Source: UBA7236 sp036734545
Lineage (GTDB): Bacteria > Bacteroidota > Bacteroidia > Chitinophagales > BACL12
Length of the DNA stretch: 8,118 nucleotides
Direction of reading: 5' to 3'
Assembly: GCA_036734545.1 (NCBI GenBank)
Contig: DAIMYJ010000113.1
Location: 1-8,118, forward strand
Made by a program: the position numbers and the translations under genes. The notes under the pieces were generated by a model. The model did not search any database. It saw only the letters and a program-made list of their open reading frames with translations, and had not been told where the DNA came from. This document shows, one piece after another, positions 1 through 6,596 of this stretch (positions are counted from its first letter, which is position 1; every line of letters begins with the position of its first letter).

Positions 1-83
1 CCGCAGGGATCATCATTCAAGGGCTGTGCTGAAAGCGAAAATGTCATGATGCCCGGGAGGAGGATAGAAATTAAGGGCTTCAT
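1..83 (-). CDS. Secreted protein of unknown function, N-terminal fragment
   Basis: The gene starts at the ATG read from 83 to 81 and runs off the left edge, so only 27 codons are visible. They encode a clear Sec signal peptide: Met-Lys, a hydrophobic core from about residue 4 to 17, then SLSA followed by QPLNDDPC, with likely cleavage after Ala19. The mature start 'Q-P-L-N-D-D-P-C' is of the kind often seen on exported Bacteroidota proteins, many of them T9SS cargo; this is a family impression, not proof. A promoter-like box lies 59 bases upstream (143-150), so this gene has a real 5' leader, unlike the other genes here. What the protein does cannot be told from the fragment. Confidence 0.65.
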   Translation of the reverse strand, partial: MKPLISILLPGIMTFSLSAQPLNDDPC

Positions 84-91
84 ATTGCACC

Positions 92-138
92 GGAGTGTTC
101 TTTTACTCCATGTCATCTGCCGCAAGGGGAAACACTCC
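92..138 (-). repeat. Inverted repeats in the leader of the secreted protein gene
   Basis: GGAGTGTT at 92-99 is perfectly complementary to AACACTCC at 131-138. Part of the same arm (92-96) can instead pair with ACTCC at 105-109 across an 8-base loop. The arms fall between the predicted transcription start (about 136-138) and the ATG, so the mRNA leader could fold in two exclusive ways. The short stem ends 8 bases from the start codon. The pairing is visible in the sequence; a regulatory role is inference. Confidence 0.4.
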
Positions 139-142
139 ATTG

Positions 143-174
143 CAAAGCTATCCCGCAGATAAAACCGAACCAAT
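143..174 (-). promoter_or_regulatory. Bacteroidota-type promoter for the left-edge secreted protein
   Basis: On the minus strand TAGCTTTG (150 to 143) matches the Bacteroidota -7 consensus TAnnTTTG at every fixed base. Upstream lies TTGG at 173-170, 19 bases away, or ATTG at 174-171, 20 bases away; both are close to the TTTG -33 element at its usual spacing of about 19. Transcription would start near 136-138 and give a leader of about 50 bases before the ATG at 83. This is the best two-part promoter in the window. Confidence 0.6.
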
Positions 175-220
175 AATATTATGCCGTTTCGATGAAAATC
201 ACTGGGCGGAATGACCAAAA

Positions 221-240
221 TCAGTCAGTTGGCTGACTTA
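221..240 (-). terminator. Possible weak terminator after aspS
   Basis: AGTCAG at 223-228 pairs perfectly with CTGACT at 233-238 around a four-base loop. Read on the minus strand, in the direction of aspS, the hairpin is followed by GATTTTGG, which is only a weak T-run. It lies about 55 bases past the aspS stop. With a 6-bp stem and a poor U tract it could be a weak terminator or only an mRNA 3' end structure. Confidence 0.35.
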
Positions 241-293
241 CAGGTCATGCGTGATCAAACCGATATCCGGTGAACAGGTGGTTGTGACCTGTA
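239..293. repeat. Inverted repeat just downstream of aspS
   Basis: TACAGGTCA (239-247) and TGACCTGTA (285-293) form a perfect 9-bp inverted repeat 37 bases apart, ending next to the aspS stop codon (294-296). The right arm can also pair with ACAGGT at 274-279 (6 bp, 7-base loop). Between them ACCG (259-262) and CGGT (268-271) form another small stem. Together with the hairpin at 223-238 this makes a dense secondary-structure block. Confidence 0.45.
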
Positions 294-2063
294 TCACAAC
301 AATCGTATCCCAACGATCTTCAGCTGATCGTTCTCTACTTCGCCGGGGGCGTCCATCATCATGTCGCGGCCATTGTTGTTCTTGGGGAAAGGGATCACAT
401 CACGGATGGTCTCCCCGCCGGCCATCAGCATCACCCAGCGGTCGAAACCGAAGGCGCAGCCGCCGTGCGGAGGTGCACCATATTTGAAGGCGTTGACCAT
501 GAAGCCGAAGCGGCGTTCTTTTTCCTCTTCTGAGAATCCGAGGATGGTGAAGATCTTTTCCTGCAGGGCTTTATCGTGAATACGGATACTACCGCTCAGG
601 ATCTCGTTACCGTTCATCACGAGGTCATAGCTCTGCGCACGAACACGCAGGGGGTCAGAATCCATGTACTGGAAGTCATCAGGATGCGGGGAACAGAAAG
701 GATGGTGTGCGAAGATGGGTTCGCCGGTTTCCTCGTCGGGTTCGAACAAAGGCATATCCACCACCCAGAATACGCTCCAGGCATTTTTATCGATCCAGTT
801 CTCGCGCTTGGCCATTTCCAAACGCAGCTCACCCAGCACCTTGCGCGTTCTTTTTTCTTTGTCGGCCACGATCAACAGCAGATCGCCACGCTCAGCACCG
901 CAGGCTGCGCCGATCTTCTGTAGTTGTTCCTGCGAGAAAAATTTATCGATGGAGGATTTGATGGTGCCGTCCTGTCCGAATTTGATATAGATCAAACCGC
1001 CTGCGCCACGCTGCGGCGCTTTCACAAATTCGGTGAGTTCATCGATCTGCTTACGGGAGTATTCACTGCAGCCTTTGGCAATGATGCCCGCTACGAGTCC
1101 GCTGCTGTTGATCACATTATTGAAAACCGCAAAATCAGAGCCGGCCACTACCTCGTTCAGATCATTGATCTTACAGTCGAAACGCAGGTCAGGTTTGTCG
1201 CTGCCGTAATATTTCATCGCATCGCGGTAGGGGAGTCGCTGAAAATCGGGCAGGTCGATATTCTTTACTTTTTTAAATACATGTTTGGTCATGCCTTCGA
1301 ACATGTTCCACACATCTTCCTGGCGCACAAAACTCATTTCGCAGTCGATCTGCGTGAACTCCGGTTGGCGGTCGCCGCGCAGGTCTTCATCGCGGAAGCA
1401 CTTGGCGATCTGGTAATAGCGGTCCATGCCGCTCACCATGAGCAGCTGCTTTAGTATCTGGGGTGATTGCGGCAGGGCATAGAACAATCCCGGCTGCAGG
1501 CGTGAAGGTACGAGGAAGTCGCGGGCGCCTTCAGGGGTGGATTTGATCAGGTTGGGGGTTTCGATCTCCACAAAACCTTCCCCGTCCAGATATTCGCGCA
1601 CCGCTTTGAGCATATTGGCGCGCAACATGAGTCGCTGCTGCATTTGCGGGCGGCGCAGATCGAGATAACGATAGCGCATACGCAATTCCTCACCGCCATC
1701 GGTCTCGTCATCCATGGTGAATGGAGGCAGTTCAGCGGCATTCAGTATGGTCAGTGTTTCCACCAGAATTTCAATATCGCCGGTCGGCAGTTGCGCATTC
1801 TTATTGGAACGCTCGGCCACAACGCCGGTAACCTGTATCACGAATTCTCTCCCCAACTTCCTCGCAAGGCCGCAGAGCTCGGCATTGCTTTCCATGTTGA
1901 ACACCAGCTGGGTGATGCCATGGCGGTCGCGCAGATCCACGAAGGTCATACCGCCCAGATCGCGGCTGCGGTGCATCCATCCTGCCAGGGTAACAGACTT
2001 ACCGGCATCGGAGAGGCGTAATTCGCCGCAGGTGTGAGAGCGATAGAAAGTGGAACTGTGCAT
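294..2063 (-). CDS. aspS: Aspartyl-tRNA synthetase (AspRS), class II
   Basis: Charges tRNA-Asp with aspartate using ATP, in the cytoplasm. At 589 residues it has the normal bacterial-type AspRS length. An OB-fold anticodon-binding domain occupies about residues 10-115. The class II core follows with motif 1 around FVEIETPNLIKSTPEGARDF (164-183), motif 2 with FRDED (223-227), the bacterial GAD insertion (about 300-420), and motif 3 with GFDR (539-542) before the KNNNGRD loop. Leu36 in the RDLGG loop and Lys88 match discriminating AspRS rather than the His/Gly pair linked to tRNA-Asn mischarging in Pseudomonas aeruginosa; that alignment was done by eye. The open frame extends upstream to 2114, but Met at 2063 starts the normal family N terminus (RSHTCGELR follows) and a promoter box lies just before it. 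The neighbour at 2164 is divergent. Confidence 0.97.
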   Translation of the reverse strand: MHSSTFYRSHTCGELRLSDAGKSVTLAGWMHRSRDLGGMTFVDLRDRHGITQLVFNMESNAELCGLARKLGREFVIQVTGVVAERSNKNAQLPTGDIEILVETLTILNAAELPPFTMDDETDGGEELRMRYRYLDLRRPQMQQRLMLRANMLKAVREYLDGEGFVEIETPNLIKSTPEGARDFLVPSRLQPGLFYALPQSPQILKQLLMVSGMDRYYQIAKCFRDEDLRGDRQPEFTQIDCEMSFVRQEDVWNMFEGMTKHVFKKVKNIDLPDFQRLPYRDAMKYYGSDKPDLRFDCKINDLNEVVAGSDFAVFNNVINSSGLVAGIIAKGCSEYSRKQIDELTEFVKAPQRGAGGLIYIKFGQDGTIKSSIDKFFSQEQLQKIGAACGAERGDLLLIVADKEKRTRKVLGELRLEMAKRENWIDKNAWSVFWVVDMPLFEPDEETGEPIFAHHPFCSPHPDDFQYMDSDPLRVRAQSYDLVMNGNEILSGSIRIHDKALQEKIFTILGFSEEEKERRFGFMVNAFKYGAPPHGGCAFGFDRWVMLMAGGETIRDVIPFPKNNNGRDMMMDAPGEVENDQLKIVGIRLL

Positions 2064-2079
2064 AGTCAACGATTTGCGG

Positions 2080-2110
2080 CAAAGGTATGAAATCAGGGGG
2101 TGTACTAAAA
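2080..2110 (-). promoter_or_regulatory. Promoter for aspS
   Basis: TACCTTTG, read from 2087 to 2080 on the minus strand, fits TAnnTTTG at all fixed bases. TTTT at 2110-2107 sits exactly 19 bases upstream, close to the TTTG -33 element. The box ends 16 bases before the ATG, so the leader would be only about ten bases long. It lies inside the longer upstream open frame, which supports the internal start chosen for aspS. Confidence 0.6.
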
Positions 2111-2142
2111 GCAAACCCGGCGCCTGCCTGCCCGGAATGCGC

Positions 2143-2150
2143 TATCTTAG
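2143..2150 (+). promoter_or_regulatory. Possible -7 box for the methyltransferase gene
   Basis: TATCTTAG differs from TAnnTTTG at one fixed base and ends 13 bases before the ATG at 2164. No TTTG-like -33 element is seen at the expected distance (about 2120-2123). The position relative to the ATG matches the other genes in this window, which is the main reason to list it. Confidence 0.4.
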
Positions 2151-2163
2151 CGGCTTCTGCGCT

Positions 2164-3057
2164 ATGCATTGTCCGAATTGCGGTAACGAACACTATACAC
2201 CCACGCCCTATTTTTATCTCTGGGAAGGGAAGGAATTTACCCTGCAGAAGTGCAGACAGTGCGGACTTATCGCCCTGCACCCGCAACCTACCGACGCCGA
2301 ATTGGCGCGACTGTATGCCGATGAATATTTCCAGTCGGGCCAGCACGGCCTCAACGCGCTGCAGGCTACCTATGAAGAAGGACAGGACAGGGTAGGGGAG
2401 GAAAAACGCCGGCAGGCCATACATGATAATGTATTGCAATTCAAACCGGACACCCGTTCGTATTTCGAGATCGGTTTTGCGATGGGGCATATGCTCGCCG
2501 CCGCCCGAAGCATGGGCATGGAGATCGGCGGTATTGAGTTCTCGGAGATGGCCGTGCGTAAAGCAGCAGATAAATTCGGCATTCAGGCTCTATGCGGAAA
2601 TTTTGAGCAGGTCGACCTTAAGGAGCATATCGGCCGATGGGATTGTGTATACGGCGGAGATGTATTCGAGCATTTTTTACATCCCGATAAAGTAGTGGAG
2701 AATATGCATGCCATTCTGGCCGACAAAGGCATCGCCGTGGTAGCAGTTCCATCCACCTTCAATTTGTTCTCTACCTATTTAGCTACAGCCTTTTATCGAC
2801 TACTCGGCAAGCGCAAGAAATTCTACGACAAACCTTATCACGTATTTGAATACACTCCGCGCACCATCAGCGCACTGTTCGCTCAGCGATTCAGTAAGGT
2901 GGTCGTGGTCAACCGCATAAAGAAACCCGGTCAGCTGAATATGAAAGGCGGAGGATGGGAATACCGCATGAAGTATCTCGTGCATTGCGTGAATTATCCC
3001 TTTACACGACTCTTCGGGCGCAATGGCGACAGGTTGCTGGTAGTAGCATTCAAATAA
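2164..3057 (+). CDS. Class I SAM-dependent methyltransferase with N-terminal zinc ribbon
   Basis: Predicted cytoplasmic methyltransferase of 297 residues with unknown substrate. The N terminus has two Cys pairs (C3-x2-C6 and C30-x2-C33), the likely zinc ribbon, followed by a linker with HPQPTDAELARLYADEYF (39-56). This arrangement is common in methyltransferases acting on sugars or in glycan and cell-surface gene clusters. The Rossmann domain shows motif I as YFEIGFAMGHML (100-111), an acidic residue ending strand 2 in GIEFS (E125), and DVFEHFLHP (166-174) for the motif IV region. The HVFEYTPRTISALF segment (226-239) is typical of the family. The frame is open back to 2050, but that start overlaps aspS and adds residues that do not look like the family; the zinc ribbon begins right after Met at 2164. 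It stands alone, divergent from aspS and convergent with ggt with one base between the stops, so context does not reveal the substrate. Confidence 0.85.
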   Translation: MHCPNCGNEHYTPTPYFYLWEGKEFTLQKCRQCGLIALHPQPTDAELARLYADEYFQSGQHGLNALQATYEEGQDRVGEEKRRQAIHDNVLQFKPDTRSYFEIGFAMGHMLAAARSMGMEIGGIEFSEMAVRKAADKFGIQALCGNFEQVDLKEHIGRWDCVYGGDVFEHFLHPDKVVENMHAILADKGIAVVAVPSTFNLFSTYLATAFYRLLGKRKKFYDKPYHVFEYTPRTISALFAQRFSKVVVVNRIKKPGQLNMKGGGWEYRMKYLVHCVNYPFTRLFGRNGDRLLVVAFK

Positions 3058-3058
3058 T

Positions 3059-4561
3059 TTACCATCCTGCTGCAGCGTCATCTCCCCGCGGATCCGGAGC
3101 GCCTTCATACAGATGTGGCTGCGGGATCAGTATCGCATCTACGCGTCCGATGGCCGTGCGCGGTTTGATCGTGTACCCTTTGCCTTTCATCGCTGCTGTT
3201 AGTCCCGGACGAATGGATCTTTCAACGGCAACCTCATCCGGCAGCCACTGGTGGTGGAAGCGCGGCGCATTTACACTTTCCTGCATCGTCATCCCGAATT
3301 CTGCCACATTCAGGAATGTTTGAAATACACTCGTGATGATGGTGGAACCGCCCGGTGTTCCCGTAACCATATACAGCGCGCCGTCTTTCAGCACGATGGT
3401 GGGCGTCATACTGCTGAGCATACGCTTGCCGGGCGCGATGGCATTGGCTTCGCCGCCGATGAGTCCGTACATATTCGGTTCACCGGGTTTGGCACTGAAA
3501 TCATCCATCTCATTATTTAAAATNNNNNNNNNNNNNNNNNNNNNNNNNNNNNNNNNNNNNNNNNNNNNNNNNNNNNNNNNNNNNNNNNNNNNNNNNNNNN
3601 NNNNNNNNNNNNNNNNNNNNNNNGAATGGAAACCATATTGTGCCAGCGGATAGGGCTCCACCATATTCAATAATTGCAACAGCGCTACGCCGCCACTGCT
3701 CGGCGGAGGCATACTGATGACTGTATAATTTTTATATGTTCCTTGCACCGGCGCACGCCAAACAGCATGATAATTCTGCAGGTCTTCTTCGGTGATGATG
3801 CCGTTGTGTTTTGCCATCTCAGTGGCGATCTTGGTGGCTATCTCACCTTCATAAAACCCCGCTCTCCCATTGGCGGCAATCTGTTCCAGCGTATAGGCCA
3901 GATCCGGTTGCTTCAGCCAGTCACCTGCTTTCCAGTCTTTTTTGATGAAATAGGATTTGCCTTTATTGAGGGTAGCAAATTCATTTTGTAGTTCAGCCAG
4001 GTCCTCCGCCTGCATGGCCGTGATGGCAAAACCTTTTTGTGCGAGGTCGATGGCCGGCTGCAACAGTTCTTTCCACGGCATGGAACCGTATTTCTGATGC
4101 GCCTGCCACATGCCTTCCACACTGCCCGGAACACCGGATGCCAGATGCGAGGTCTCGATCCATTTGCGGTTCACTTCTCCTGTCTTCGGATCCAGGAACA
4201 TATCGCGGTGTGCTTTGCCGGGGGCTTTCTCCCGAAAATCGAGGGCGTTCACCTCGCCATCCGCCATACGCACGACCATGAACCCGCCGCCGCCGATATT
4301 ACCGGCATTGGGATACACGACGGCCAGCGCAAACTGCACGGCGATCGCCGCATCCACGGCGTTGCCACCCCTGCGGAGGATGTCGGCACCCACCTGTGCG
4401 GCTGCGGGATGCGCGCATACCACCATGGCCGAATCACCAAGAAGTCCATGCACCCTGTCTTCAGCGTAGGGCGTTGTTGTCGCATTAACGGCTTGCTTTT
4501 CAGTTCGGGGATCACTGCCGCAACTCAGCAGCCATAATACCAGCAGAAGTGTAGATCGCAT
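3059..4561 (-). CDS. ggt: Gamma-glutamyltransferase (GGT), lipoprotein, interrupted by assembly gap
   Basis: Ntn-hydrolase that hydrolyses or transfers the gamma-glutamyl group of glutathione and related peptides outside the inner membrane. Numbered from Met at 4561, it begins with a lipoprotein signal peptide: MRSTLLLVLWLLSC, with Cys14 as the lipidated residue. NAGNIGGGGFM (85-95) and DFREKAP (108-114, including the Arg that binds substrate carboxylate) mark the large subunit. Past the gap, NNEMDDFSAKPG, the lid serines in MLSSMTP, GTPGGS and RFHHQWLPDE mark the small subunit, and the C terminus ends in the family's DPR...AGW pattern. The 100 Ns at 3524-3623 hide the subunit junction and the autocatalytic Thr. 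Compared with E. coli GGT, about 100-110 residues should lie there, not 33, so the true protein is about 570 residues. The in-frame reading across the gap is chance. The open frame extends to 4615, but the lipoprotein signal fits the start at 4561. Confidence 0.93.
   Translation of the reverse strand: MRSTLLLVLWLLSCGSDPRTEKQAVNATTTPYAEDRVHGLLGDSAMVVCAHPAAAQVGADILRRGGNAVDAAIAVQFALAVVYPNAGNIGGGGFMVVRMADGEVNALDFREKAPGKAHRDMFLDPKTGEVNRKWIETSHLASGVPGSVEGMWQAHQKYGSMPWKELLQPAIDLAQKGFAITAMQAEDLAELQNEFATLNKGKSYFIKKDWKAGDWLKQPDLAYTLEQIAANGRAGFYEGEIATKIATEMAKHNGIITEEDLQNYHAVWRAPVQGTYKNYTVISMPPPSSGGVALLQLLNMVEPYPLAQYGFHXXXXXXXXXXXXXXXXXXXXXXXXXXXXXXXXXXILNNEMDDFSAKPGEPNMYGLIGGEANAIAPGKRMLSSMTPTIVLKDGALYMVTGTPGGSTIITSVFQTFLNVAEFGMTMQESVNAPRFHHQWLPDEVAVERSIRPGLTAAMKGKGYTIKPRTAIGRVDAILIPQPHLYEGAPDPRGDDAAAGW
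3524..3623. other. Assembly gap of 100 Ns
   Basis: Exactly 100 undetermined bases inside ggt. A round 100 is the usual placeholder for a gap of unknown size between contigs. Family comparison suggests that more than 300 bases are missing, assuming the two contigs are joined in the right order; the flanks do read as adjoining halves of one GGT. Confidence 0.97.
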
Positions 4562-4564
4562 GCC

Positions 4565-4572
4565 TAAAGATA
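4565..4572 (-). promoter_or_regulatory. Possible -7 box for ggt
   Basis: TATCTTTA on the minus strand (4572 to 4565) matches TAnnTTTG except the last base and ends three bases before the ATG at 4561. If it is used, the mRNA would be leaderless or nearly so. No good -33 element is visible at 19 bases upstream. If it is not used, the promoter lies further up, within the divergent region. Confidence 0.4.
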
Positions 4573-4636
4573 AATAGCTTTCACGGGTTGCCTGCCGACG
4601 CCAATAACAACACATCAGCGGATGCCCGAAATTGGG

Positions 4637-4644
4637 TACATTTG
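4637..4644 (+). promoter_or_regulatory. -7 box for the hydroxylase/lysoplasmalogenase pair
   Basis: TACATTTG matches TAnnTTTG at every fixed base and ends 13 bases before the ATG at 4658. It lies downstream of the first in-frame ATG (4622), so if it is the promoter the protein must start at 4658. No TTTG-like -33 element is seen at the standard distance. Confidence 0.5.
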
Positions 4645-4657
4645 GACATCCAAGCCT

Positions 4658-5896
4658 ATGCCGGAAGCTGTTAATTATATCGTGTATTCCATTCCCGTTT
4701 TCTTTTTGTTGATCGGGGTGGAACTACTCATCGACAAATTGCGCAAAACAGGGTATTACCGCCTCAACGATGCGCTTTCCAATATCAACGCCGGTATTAC
4801 CGAGCAGGTAACAGGCGCTTTCCTCAAAGCGTTCGTGGTAGGTGTATATGCGTGGATATTCGATCACTGGCGTGTATTCACCGTGGAACAAACAGCGCTC
4901 ACCTGGATAGGGCTATTCATCGGGGTTGACTTTTTTTATTACTGGTTCCACCGCCTGGCCCATGAGATCAATGTGCTGTGGGGCGGACATGTGGTGCATC
5001 ATCAGAGTGAAGAATATAATTTAAGTGTGGCGCTGCGGCAGGGAGCATTTCAGAAATTTGGTTCATTCCTATTCTATCTTCCGCTGGCTTTCGCCGGATT
5101 CGATCCGGTGATGTTCATCGTGGTGAGCCAGTTTCAAACACTTTATCAATTCTGGATACATACCAAGACCATACATCTGTTGCCGGCACCACTTGAATTC
5201 GTATTGAATACACCTTCCCATCACCGCGTACATCATGGACGCAATCCAAAGTATATCGACAGGAATCACGGCGGCACACTGATCATTTGGGACAGGATGT
5301 TCGGAACCTTCCAACGGGAAGAGGAGGAAGTGGTGTACGGTATCACCAAACCGCTGCACACCTGGAACCCATTGCGCGCACAGCTCGACTTTTGGCGTGA
5401 CCTGGCGCATGACCTGGCGCATACGCGTTCATGGGCAGACAAATTTCGCCTGCTGTTCCTGCCGCCGGGCTGGTTTCCGGCAGAGCTGGGCGGTCCGCAG
5501 CGACCGCCGGTGATCACCGTTGCCACGCTGGATAAATTCGATACGCATATTCCTGCCGGATTGAATTATTATGTATTTGTCCAGTTTACACTGATGCTCG
5601 GCGCAACCTCTTATTTCCTTTTTTCATTTGATGCAATGCCCCTCAGTTCGCGATTGGTTTTGTTGGTGTATATACTGCTGTCGATCACCACGGTCGGACT
5701 GATACTGGAGAATAACCGCAGAGCTGCCACTTTTGAATTGATCAGGTTGCTGTCTACTGCAATGGCCGCATGGCTGTTGCTCAGCTTTGGGACCATACAG
5801 GCCTCACTGCCGATCGTAAGCGCAGCGGTAGCGGCATACGGTGTGCTATCCTGGATATTATTCATCAGAAGTAAACGACCACACCATGACCAATAA
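4658..5896 (+). CDS. Membrane fatty-acid-hydroxylase superfamily protein, alkylglycerol monooxygenase-like
   Basis: Integral membrane di-iron oxygenase of 412 residues. The histidine boxes are complete: HRLAH (98-102), HVVHH (111-115) and HRVHH within SHHRVHHG (187-194), plus H168 and H204. The stretch VDFFYYWFHRLAHE, ALRQ, YQFWIHT, NTPSHHRVHHGRN, LIIWDRMFGTF and VVYGIT resembles animal alkylglycerol monooxygenase (AGMO/TMEM195) block by block, recalled from memory, and the length is close to AGMO's roughly 445. AGMO hydroxylates the O-alkyl carbon of ether lipids using tetrahydrobiopterin, releasing an aldehyde. Hydrophobic segments lie near 7-25, 52-68, 82-96, 134-160, and four more at about 301-325, 331-350, 362-381 and 383-404. 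The frame is open back to 4622, but the promoter box at 4637-4644 favours this start. Its stop overlaps the next gene's start by 11 bases, indicating translational coupling. It could instead act on another lipid such as a sterol, carotenoid or fatty acid. Confidence 0.88.
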   Translation: MPEAVNYIVYSIPVFFLLIGVELLIDKLRKTGYYRLNDALSNINAGITEQVTGAFLKAFVVGVYAWIFDHWRVFTVEQTALTWIGLFIGVDFFYYWFHRLAHEINVLWGGHVVHHQSEEYNLSVALRQGAFQKFGSFLFYLPLAFAGFDPVMFIVVSQFQTLYQFWIHTKTIHLLPAPLEFVLNTPSHHRVHHGRNPKYIDRNHGGTLIIWDRMFGTFQREEEEVVYGITKPLHTWNPLRAQLDFWRDLAHDLAHTRSWADKFRLLFLPPGWFPAELGGPQRPPVITVATLDKFDTHIPAGLNYYVFVQFTLMLGATSYFLFSFDAMPLSSRLVLLVYILLSITTVGLILENNRRAATFELIRLLSTAMAAWLLLSFGTIQASLPIVSAAVAAYGVLSWILFIRSKRPHHDQ

Positions 5897-6596
5897 AACT
5901 GTTGCTTCCAACCTTTGGATAAATCTGTATGTGCTGGTGGCGATAGCACATATTATGAGTATCGTGATCGGACATGATATGCTCAATATGGTATCTAAAT
6001 ATCTGTTGATGCCGGTGTTATTCGTTTTTGTGTTGTCTGCCTCCGGCTCACCGTTGAACATGCGCATGCCGGTACTGATCGCTGTATTCTTTTCCTGGGT
6101 GGGTGATGCGTTTCTGATGTTCACCGAGCGGGATCCGATGTATTTTACTTTGGGCCTCGCAGGATTTTTACTGGCACATATCAGCTATATCGTCGCCTTC
6201 CGCAAATGGCGTGATCCCGGACAAGCCCGGCCCTGGCAATGGAAGTTCTCCCTTTTGGTAATAGCGTATGCGGTAGGGTTGTGCATCATGGTCTATCCGG
6301 GACTGGGTGATATGCGGATACCGGTCATTCTGTATGCCGCAGTTATCTCCACCATGTGCATAGCTGCGAACGGACGTTATGGCCGCACCAATGTGTATAG
6401 TTACGGATTTGTGCTGGCAGGTGCGGTGATCTTTGTGGCTTCTGATTCCATGATCGCCTGGAATACGTTTTATCAGCCATTCGCCTTATCGCGCCTGCTG
6501 ATCATGTGCACCTATATCATCGCGCAATATCTGATCGTTACCGGACTTCTGCAGCACCGGCAAAATGAAACGGCGCATGCCGATGCATCAGTCTGA
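5886..6596 (+). CDS. YhhN/TMEM86-family membrane protein, probable lysoplasmalogenase
   Basis: Polytopic inner-membrane protein of 236 residues, about eight hydrophobic segments. Animal TMEM86 members hydrolyse the vinyl-ether bond of lysoplasmalogens, giving a fatty aldehyde and a glycerophospho-base. Family signatures visible are the K38-x4-P43 region (SKYLLMP), FSWVGDAFLM (69-78) with Gly-Asp at 73-74, the G-x5-H-x2-Y pattern around 92-101 (AGFLLAHISYI), VASDSMIAW (184-192) with Asp187, and YIIAQYLIVTG (210-220) near the C terminus. The frame is open to 5841, but ATG at 5886 overlaps the upstream stop by 11 bases, the normal layout for coupled translation, and gives the usual family N terminus. 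No promoter box is seen before it. The end overlaps the convergent transporter gene by nine bases. The family assignment is firm; the substrate in this bacterium is inference, as many bacterial YhhN proteins are uncharacterised. Confidence 0.88.
   Translation: MTNKTVASNLWINLYVLVAIAHIMSIVIGHDMLNMVSKYLLMPVLFVFVLSASGSPLNMRMPVLIAVFFSWVGDAFLMFTERDPMYFTLGLAGFLLAHISYIVAFRKWRDPGQARPWQWKFSLLVIAYAVGLCIMVYPGLGDMRIPVILYAAVISTMCIAANGRYGRTNVYSYGFVLAGAVIFVASDSMIAWNTFYQPFALSRLLIMCTYIIAQYLIVTGLLQHRQNETAHADASV

Noticed and set aside
1..162. Plus-strand frame open from the left edge for 53 codons
   Set aside because: Its translation resembles no protein, and it lies antisense to a convincing signal peptide and promoter.
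924..1454. Plus-strand open frame of 176 codons
   Set aside because: It lies entirely antisense inside aspS and mirrors its codon structure; there is no start signal or family resemblance.
2050..2163. Longer N terminus for the methyltransferase starting at 2050 or 2137
   Set aside because: The first overlaps the aspS coding start; neither extension resembles the family, while the zinc ribbon begins at 2164.
1999..2490. Minus-strand open frame of 163 codons spanning the aspS/methyltransferase divergent region
   Set aside because: It overlaps both genuine genes and their promoters in a different frame, with no family signal.
4037..4537. Plus-strand open frame of 166 codons
   Set aside because: It is antisense within the well-supported N-terminal half of ggt.
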